Below, one piece after another: positions 26,921 through 31,091 of a DNA stretch of 31,091 nucleotides (position 1 is the first letter of the stretch; every line of letters starts with the position of its first letter). This DNA comes from Rubritepida sp. (GTDB lineage Bacteria; Pseudomonadota; Alphaproteobacteria; Acetobacterales; Acetobacteraceae), in contig JACMRO010000392.1 of NCBI GenBank assembly GCA_014376425.1, positions 1 to 31,091 on the forward strand, given 5' to 3'. The notes below the pieces were generated by a model. It had not been told where the DNA came from, did not search any database, and saw nothing but the letters and a program-made list of their open reading frames with translations. Both the position numbers and the translations under genes were made by a program.

Positions 26921-27826
26921 CTATGCCTCGCTGTTCGGTCCCTTGCGCGAATAGGGCGCGGCCTCGCCGGCGCTCTTCTCCTCCGCCCCCAGCGCATCCG
27001 CCAACCGGGCGTTGGCGCTGCCGGGCCGGGCCGGGCGGCTTTGGCTGGCATGCGGCGCCCAGCCCGTCAGCATCAGCATCGGCAGGGTGGCAGGGATCGG
27101 CAACTGCGCTTCCAGGGCGGCGAAGGCCCGGGCGAACATCGCCCGTGGTGGCGTGCGAGGGTCACGGGCCAGCACCGCGTTCTGCTCGCCAGCGGCGCGC
27201 AGATCAGCCACCAGACCCAGCGCTGAGCGATAGGCGAGCGGCAATTCCTGCTGGTCGGCCACGGGCAGGGCAAAGCCCGCGCGTTGTAGCAGGGCGGCCA
27301 TATCCCGCAACTCCGGGAAGGGGGCGATGCGGGGCGAGGCGCCGCCGCGCACCGCGGCCTCTGACTCCAACAAGGCTTCGCGCAGCCCCTGCAACGTCCC
27401 CAGCCCCGGCAGGCTGGCCAGGAACAGCCCGTCCGGCCGCAATGCGTGGCGCAGTTGGATCAGCGCGCCGGGCAGGTCGTTCACCTGGTGCAGCGACAGG
27501 CTGGCGACGATCAGGTCGAAGCTGCCCGGCCCGAAGGGCAGCGCCTCCTCATCGCCCGCGACCGCCGGGCCGCCGCCCAGGCGGGCCATGGCGGGGCAGA
27601 GATCGAGGCTGACGGTGGCGATGCCGCGGGCGCGCAGCATTGGCGCCACGACACCGCGCCCGCCGATCTCCAGCGCCGCGGAGAAGCGCCGCGTCGTATC
27701 GTCCAGACGGTCCAGCAGCAGGTCGGCGGCAGCGGTAAGGATGGGCGCTAGATCCGCTACCCGTGCCGCGGCCCGGGCCCGCCGCAGTGCGACCAGCCGC
27801 CGGTCGAAGATGAGGGGGGCGGTCAC
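26921..27826 (-). CDS. Class I SAM-dependent methyltransferase, NDUFAF5/BioC-like
   Basis: A 301-residue methyltransferase. The N-terminus APLIFDRRLVALRRARAAAR and the body match the bacterial relatives of NDUFAF5 (complex I assembly factor, an arginine hydroxylase in mitochondria). Seen are VSLDLCPAMARLGGG (acidic end of the SAM-binding strand), GDEEALPFGPGSFDLIVASL, LHQVNDLPGALIQLRHALRP and, near the end, LTGWAPHASQSRPARPGSA. The glycine-rich SAM loop reads ALEIGGRGVVAPML, a little atypical. The GTG start overlaps the stop of the TylF-like gene (GTGA), so it ends the bamE unit. In other alphaproteobacteria this gene lies near comF and grxC, not seen here. Confidence 0.83.
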   Translation of the reverse strand: MTAPLIFDRRLVALRRARAAARVADLAPILTAAADLLLDRLDDTTRRFSAALEIGGRGVVAPMLRARGIATVSLDLCPAMARLGGGPAVAGDEEALPFGPGSFDLIVASLSLHQVNDLPGALIQLRHALRPDGLFLASLPGLGTLQGLREALLESEAAVRGGASPRIAPFPELRDMAALLQRAGFALPVADQQELPLAYRSALGLVADLRAAGEQNAVLARDPRTPPRAMFARAFAALEAQLPIPATLPMLMLTGWAPHASQSRPARPGSANARLADALGAEEKSAGEAAPYSRKGPNSEA

Positions 27827-28707
27827 CCCTTCCGGCGGACCCGCAGGTAGAGATGCGCCCACAGGTTCATGCCGAGAAATTCGAAGTCGAAGACCGGATG
27901 CGCCGCGATCCATTCGCGGAAAGCCAGCACCTCGCCATGGTTGACGGTGAACTGCCAGTCGTCGAACACCAGGATGGCGCCATCGGCCAGCCGGTCCGTC
28001 AGGAAGGCCAGGCAATCCACCGCCGAGGCGTAGAGGTCGCTATCGATGCGGGCATAGGCGATCTGCCGGATCTCGATGGCGGGGACGGCCTTCAGGGTGT
28101 CGCAGAACCAGCCCTTGACCAGCCGCATAAACGGTCGGTCGGCGGCGCGCAGGTTGATGGCGACCTGCTCCAGGCTCATCGCGTACTGGCCAGCTTCCCA
28201 GATGCCGCCGTCTCGCTCGGCATCAGGCACCGGCAGGCCCTCGAAGCTGTCGAAGCCCCATAGGTTGCGACCGTTGCCGCGCTTCTCGATGATCCGCGCC
28301 AGCGTCTCCAGCCAGGTGCCGCCGTAGCAGCCGAACTCGACCACGTCACCGGCCACGCCCTGCGTGTCGAGCTGCTCCATTAGGTGTTCGGCAAACAGGA
28401 ACTCGCCATCCTGCATGCCGTAGGCGACCTTGTCGCACCAGGGCGTGCCCTGCGCGAAGGTGGTGAACGGCCAGGTGTTGGGGGTGCGCAGCGTGGTGTT
28501 GAAGGTGCTGTTGAACCAGGCCTCGTAATAGGCGTGCTGGTTCAGCGACTCGATGGTCTGCTGTAGGCGGGCATTCTCGGCCGTCAGCGCCTCCACCTGG
28601 TCGACGAGGCCCAGCAGCGCGTCACGATCGTCGGTCAGCAGCCCGCGCAGCCGCGCCAGTGCTTCGCTATTGCCGGGGGCTTCGCTATTGCCGGGGGTTG
28701 GGGGCAT
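27823..28707 (-). CDS. TylF/MycF-type O-methyltransferase-like protein
   Basis: A 294-residue protein whose C-terminal 175 residues resemble the TylF/MycF class of metal-dependent sugar O-methyltransferases. The SAM loop is VVEFGCYGGTWLETL (E124 region), followed by LWGFDSFEGLPVP with D153, VKGWFCDTLKAVP, the acidic RIDSDLYAS (D222, D224) and VFDDWQF (D249-D250), which would bind Mg2+. The N-terminal 55 residues form a short repeat (GNSEAP, GNSEAL) and a Leu/Glu-rich coiled coil. The substrate is unknown; cell-surface glycans are typical for relatives. The start overlaps the bamE end by 23 bases. Confidence 0.8.
   Translation of the reverse strand: MPPTPGNSEAPGNSEALARLRGLLTDDRDALLGLVDQVEALTAENARLQQTIESLNQHAYYEAWFNSTFNTTLRTPNTWPFTTFAQGTPWCDKVAYGMQDGEFLFAEHLMEQLDTQGVAGDVVEFGCYGGTWLETLARIIEKRGNGRNLWGFDSFEGLPVPDAERDGGIWEAGQYAMSLEQVAINLRAADRPFMRLVKGWFCDTLKAVPAIEIRQIAYARIDSDLYASAVDCLAFLTDRLADGAILVFDDWQFTVNHGEVLAFREWIAAHPVFDFEFLGMNLWAHLYLRVRRKG
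28661..28696 (-). repeat. Perfect 18-bp tandem repeat across the bamE/TylF overlap
   Basis: The 18-base unit occurs twice without a mismatch (28661-28678 and 28679-28696). It encodes the GNSEA repeats at the N-terminus of the methyltransferase, while its second copy also holds the last codons and stop of bamE. Copy number change would lengthen the methyltransferase in steps of six residues. Confidence 0.85.
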
Positions 28708-29233
28708 TGCCGGGTGCCTGCTGCTGCGCGCCGGTCATCCCGCCGGCGGGGTTAAAGCGGCCGATATTGCCGAACAGTCCTTGCAGAAGGCTGCGTTCGG
28801 TGCCCGGCACGGGCGTCTCGCGGCTGACGAAGCTGACGGTGCGGCCATCGCGCTCGCCCAGTTCTCGCACTTCGCTGACGGTACCGTTGGGGTTGAAGGC
28901 AACGACCACGACGCGCTGGTTGCTGACCGACAGGGCGCGACCGGGCCGCTGCCGCGTTGAGCTGCTGATGTAGTACCAGGTATCGTCGTTGAAGGTGCTG
29001 GTCTGGCTCGGGCTGCCCAACAGCGCCTGCACGTCGGCACGGGCGGTCACGCCGGGCGTGATCTGCTGCAGCTGCTCCGGCGCCACCATGTGGCCGCGGG
29101 CGATGATGGGTGCGTCGAAGATGTCGCGCGGCCGGTCGGGCAGGGGGGGCAGGTACTGGCAGGCGCCGGTAAACAGCAGCGCGGCGCAGGCGAGGCCAAG
29201 CTTCACATTGACCTTCAGCGGGGTCGGTTCCAT
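28685..29233 (-). CDS. bamE: Outer membrane assembly lipoprotein BamE
   Basis: A 182-residue lipoprotein of the SmpA/OmlA family, part of the BAM complex that inserts outer-membrane beta-barrels. Residues 1-25 form a lipoprotein signal with a hydrophobic core (LGLACAALLFTGAC) and the lipidated Cys at 25; the box TGAC is slightly non-canonical. The BamE domain spans about 50-130, with the typical ITPGVTARADVQALLGSPS and DDTWYYISS, then a Gly/Gln/Pro-rich tail. It is longer than E. coli BamE (113 residues), as is usual in alphaproteobacteria. Divergent from the ubiquinol-cytochrome c chaperone gene, with 64 bp between starts. Confidence 0.92.
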   Translation of the reverse strand: MEPTPLKVNVKLGLACAALLFTGACQYLPPLPDRPRDIFDAPIIARGHMVAPEQLQQITPGVTARADVQALLGSPSQTSTFNDDTWYYISSSTRQRPGRALSVSNQRVVVVAFNPNGTVSEVRELGERDGRTVSFVSRETPVPGTERSLLQGLFGNIGRFNPAGGMTGAQQQAPGNAPNPRQ

Positions 29234-29297
29234 GTGAGGCGAGGTGCCACCTTGGCCGCTTCCGGTCAACAGCACTGCCCGAGAGATGAGAGTTCCC

Positions 29298-29828
29298 ATG
29301 CTGGCCCGCCTGTTCCGTCGCAAGCCCTTCGTGCGCGAGGGCCACGCCCTCTACACCGCCGCCGTCGAGGCAGCGCGGCAGCCTGTCTATTACCTCGAAC
29401 TGGGCGTGGCCGACACGCTGGAGGGGCGGTTCGACCTGTTCGGCCTGCATGTGGCGCTGCTGATCCGCCGGTTGCGACATGATGGCGAAGCGGCGGGCCG
29501 CGACCTGGCCCAGGCGGTGTTCGACGCGATGTTCAGCGACATGGACCTTAACCTGCGTGAGATGGGCGTGGGCGACATGAGCATCGGCAAACGCGTCAAG
29601 CGCATGTGGGAGGCGTTCCATGGCCGGGCGCAGGCCTATGAGGCGGCGCTGGATGGTGGCGACTCGGTGGCAATGGCCGATGCCCTGGCCCGCAACATCT
29701 GGGCCGGCGCACCGCCGGAGGGTGCGGCCATCCGTCTCGCCGCGCGCGCCTTCGCGCTGGATGCGGCGCTGGCGGGCCAGCCCATGGCGGCGTTGCGCCA
29801 GGGCCAGGTGGTGTTCCCGCCGCTATGA
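29298..29828 (+). CDS. Ubiquinol-cytochrome c chaperone family protein
   Basis: A 176-residue protein of the Cbp3/UQCC1 family, whose mitochondrial members help assemble the cytochrome bc1 complex. Recognised segments are LYTAAVEAARQPVYYLELGV, DLFGLHVALLIRRLR and FDAMFSDMDLNLREMGVGDM, followed by KRVKRMWEAFHGR, the core of the family. It is the expected length for the alphaproteobacterial form. ATG 29298 is chosen; ATG 29286 (four residues longer) is an alternative. It overlaps the DUF177 gene by ATGA, within the common alphaproteobacterial order bamE // chaperone - DUF177 - rpmF - plsX. Confidence 0.93.
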   Translation: MLARLFRRKPFVREGHALYTAAVEAARQPVYYLELGVADTLEGRFDLFGLHVALLIRRLRHDGEAAGRDLAQAVFDAMFSDMDLNLREMGVGDMSIGKRVKRMWEAFHGRAQAYEAALDGGDSVAMADALARNIWAGAPPEGAAIRLAARAFALDAALAGQPMAALRQGQVVFPPL

Positions 29829-30325
29829 CCGCGCCGCTCGAATTCTCCCGCCCGGTTCGTCTCTCCCAGTTGCCAGAGGCGGGCAGCACGCTGCGGCTGG
29901 TGGCCAGCCCGTCCGAATGCGCGGCGCTGGCCGCACGGCTGGGGCTGCTGGCGCTGCACGCCTTCTGGGCCGAGTTGCGGCTGCGGCCTGACACGTCGGG
30001 AGCCATCCAGGCGAGCGGCAGCCTCGAAGCGGCGGTCGAGCAGGCCTGTGTCGTCAGCCTGGAGCCGGTGGCGCAGCGGGTGCACGAGAGCTTCACCCTG
30101 CGCATCCTTCGCGAGGGCGAGACGCCGTCCGAAGACCCCGATTCGGAGGACGAGGTGGAGACGGTGGCCGGCCAGGCCGAACTGGGCGAAGTGCTGGCAC
30201 AGCTGCTGGCGCTGGCACTCGACCCCTACCCGCGGCTTGAAGGGGCGGCGCTGCCGGATCACGCTGCCGACGCGGCGGGCAACCCCTTCGCCGCCCTTGC
30301 GAAGTTGCGGCCGGCAGAGCCCTGA
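29825..30325 (+). CDS. DUF177 (YceD) family protein
   Basis: A 166-residue acidic protein of the YceD/DUF177 family that is almost always found just before rpmF. The family core is visible as ASGSLEAAVEQACVVSLEPV, which normally carries a Cys (here C69 region), and an acidic EDPDSEDEVE stretch. YceD is associated with 23S rRNA or L32 accumulation in plants and bacteria, but the precise role is unclear. The ATG overlaps the preceding stop (ATGA), and rpmF follows after 88 bp. Confidence 0.9.
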   Translation: MTAPLEFSRPVRLSQLPEAGSTLRLVASPSECAALAARLGLLALHAFWAELRLRPDTSGAIQASGSLEAAVEQACVVSLEPVAQRVHESFTLRILREGETPSEDPDSEDEVETVAGQAELGEVLAQLLALALDPYPRLEGAALPDHAADAAGNPFAALAKLRPAEP

Positions 30326-30335
30326 CGCCGCGCGC

Positions 30336-30364
30336 TAGACACCCTGCCCCCCCTCTGCTACGGC
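30336..30364 (+). promoter_or_regulatory. Possible promoter before rpmF
   Basis: TAGACA (30336-30341) and TACGGC (30359-30364) are 17 bp apart, in the 88-bp gap between DUF177 and rpmF. The match to consensus is modest, so this may be an extra internal promoter or chance. Confidence 0.3.
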
Positions 30365-30413
30365 CCCGCCTCATTCCAATCCATTCCGCTGATCCATTGA
30401 AAGGCCCGGCACC

Positions 30414-30617
30414 ATGGCCGTTCCGAAAAAGAAAACTTCGCCCTCACGTCGTGGCATGCGGCGCAGCCATCACGCGCTGGTCGCGGAAGCATATGTCGAA
30501 TGCGGCAATTGCGGCGAGCTTGCCCGGCCGCATCACATCTGCTCGCACTGCGGGTATTATGATGGGCGCGAAGTGGCCGCCGCCGGAGATGCGCTGAAGG
30601 GTGTCGTCCGCGCCTGA
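30414..30617 (+). CDS. rpmF: 50S ribosomal protein L32
   Basis: A 67-residue L32 with the usual start AVPKKKTSPSRRGMRRSHHA and an intact zinc ribbon, C30-C33 and C43-C46 (CGNCGELARPHHICSHCG). This is therefore the Zn-binding form; no Cys-free paralogue is seen. It lies between DUF177 and plsX, as in most proteobacteria. AAGG stands roughly ten bases before the ATG. The plsX frame opens two bases after its stop, with earlier in-frame GTG codons inside rpmF. Confidence 0.97.
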   Translation: MAVPKKKTSPSRRGMRRSHHALVAEAYVECGNCGELARPHHICSHCGYYDGREVAAAGDALKGVVRA

Positions 30618-30618
30618 A

Positions 30619-31091
30619 ATGGGTGGGGCTGAGGAAATAGAAGGTGTGTCGCAGCCCGGTGTGAGCGGTGGCGAGCCCCTGGGCGCGGCTGCCCCGGCTG
30701 TTGCCGTTCAGGGTCCCGCGGCCGGTACCGCCTTGGCTATCGACGCCATGGGCGGCGACCATGCGCCAGAGGCGGTGCTGGCCGGGCTGGAATTGGCCGC
30801 TGAACGTCACCCCGGCGCACGCTTCCTGCTAATGGGCGACGAAGCGCGGCTGCTGCCGCTGTTGGCTGCCTACCCTCGGGCGCGCGCCGCCTGCACCATC
30901 CGCCATACCGCGGTAGCCATCCCCGGCGACATGAAGCCTACCCTGGCCCTGCGGCTGCGCGGCTCATCCATGCGGCTCGCGAACGACGCTGTGGCGGCGG
31001 GCGAGGTGCAGGGCGTGGTGTCGGCCGGCACCACCGGGGCGCTGATGGCGCTGGCGAAGATCGTCATCAAGACCCTGCCCGAGATCGACCG
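30619..31091 (+). CDS. plsX: Phosphate acyltransferase PlsX, N-terminal part (cut by the window end)
   Basis: The first 157 codons of PlsX, which makes acyl-phosphate from acyl-ACP for phospholipid synthesis. The family signature ALAIDAMGGDHAPEAVLAGL begins about 36 residues in, then FLLMGDEARLLPLL and VVSAGTTGALMALAK follow, the last being a typical nucleophile-proximal loop. Most PlsX proteins have only 5-10 residues before IDAMGGD, so the N-terminus is extended or the true start is later. ATG 30619 has no clear Shine-Dalgarno sequence; GTG 30646 has GAGGA ten bases upstream. The frame remains open at the right edge. Confidence 0.93.
   Translation, partial: MGGAEEIEGVSQPGVSGGEPLGAAAPAVAVQGPAAGTALAIDAMGGDHAPEAVLAGLELAAERHPGARFLLMGDEARLLPLLAAYPRARAACTIRHTAVAIPGDMKPTLALRLRGSSMRLANDAVAAGEVQGVVSAGTTGALMALAKIVIKTLPEID

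Overview
The window is GC-rich chromosomal DNA with dense, often overlapping genes. It looks like an alphaproteobacterium, most likely of the Acetobacteraceae/Rhodospirillales type. Supporting signs are an HWE-type histidine kinase, a SAM-II riboswitch before metZ, the block bamE // ubiquinol-cytochrome c chaperone - DUF177 - rpmF - plsX, an NDUFAF5-like methyltransferase, and a rimP-nusA-ylxR-infB-rbfA operon. The taxonomic guess comes from gene content only; no marker gene was compared. No phage, insertion sequence, CRISPR array, tRNA or rRNA was seen.

Layout. 1-1537 (minus): an EamA exporter coupled to an LctP-like permease that runs off the left edge. 1652-5154 (minus): a CheB-CheR-PAS-HWE kinase fusion coupled to a single-domain response regulator. 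5227-7883: an SMP-30/gluconolactonase gene and an AidB-type acyl-CoA dehydrogenase gene, divergent across only 23 bp. 7880-8635: very small ORFs and about 400 bp without a clear gene, then nhaA starting at TTG. 9839-12329 (minus): eutB, eutC and arfB, each pair overlapping by GTGA. 12405-15921 (plus), divergent from eutB across 75 bp with a strong palindrome: a split ThDP-dependent 2-oxoacid decarboxylase, a D-2-hydroxyacid dehydrogenase and an MmgE/PrpD protein. 15918-16370 (minus): a DUF3597 gene. 16588-18589: a promoter-like pair, a SAM-II riboswitch, metZ, an internally deleted LysE-family remnant and apaG. 18726-25641: the translation/transcription operon rimP-nusA-ylxR-infB-rbfA plus a coupled DUF5943 gene. 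25911-26720 (minus): map. 26921-29233 (minus): bamE, a TylF-like methyltransferase and an NDUFAF5-like methyltransferase. 29298-31091 (plus): ubiquinol-cytochrome c chaperone, DUF177, rpmF and the start of plsX.

How the genes may work together. The least familiar unit is 10258-15921. Ethanolamine ammonia-lyase lies back to back with a set that could oxidise a 2-hydroxyacid to a 2-oxoacid and decarboxylate it to an aldehyde, with an MmgE/PrpD enzyme of unknown substrate. Both arms share one short intergenic palindrome. The substrate cannot be read from sequence; sulfolactate/sulfopyruvate chemistry is one candidate. Other points of interest are the riboswitch and uncertain start of metZ, the LysE remnant that keeps translational coupling on both sides, a terminator-like hairpin in the rimP leader, and a perfect hairpin between infB and rbfA.
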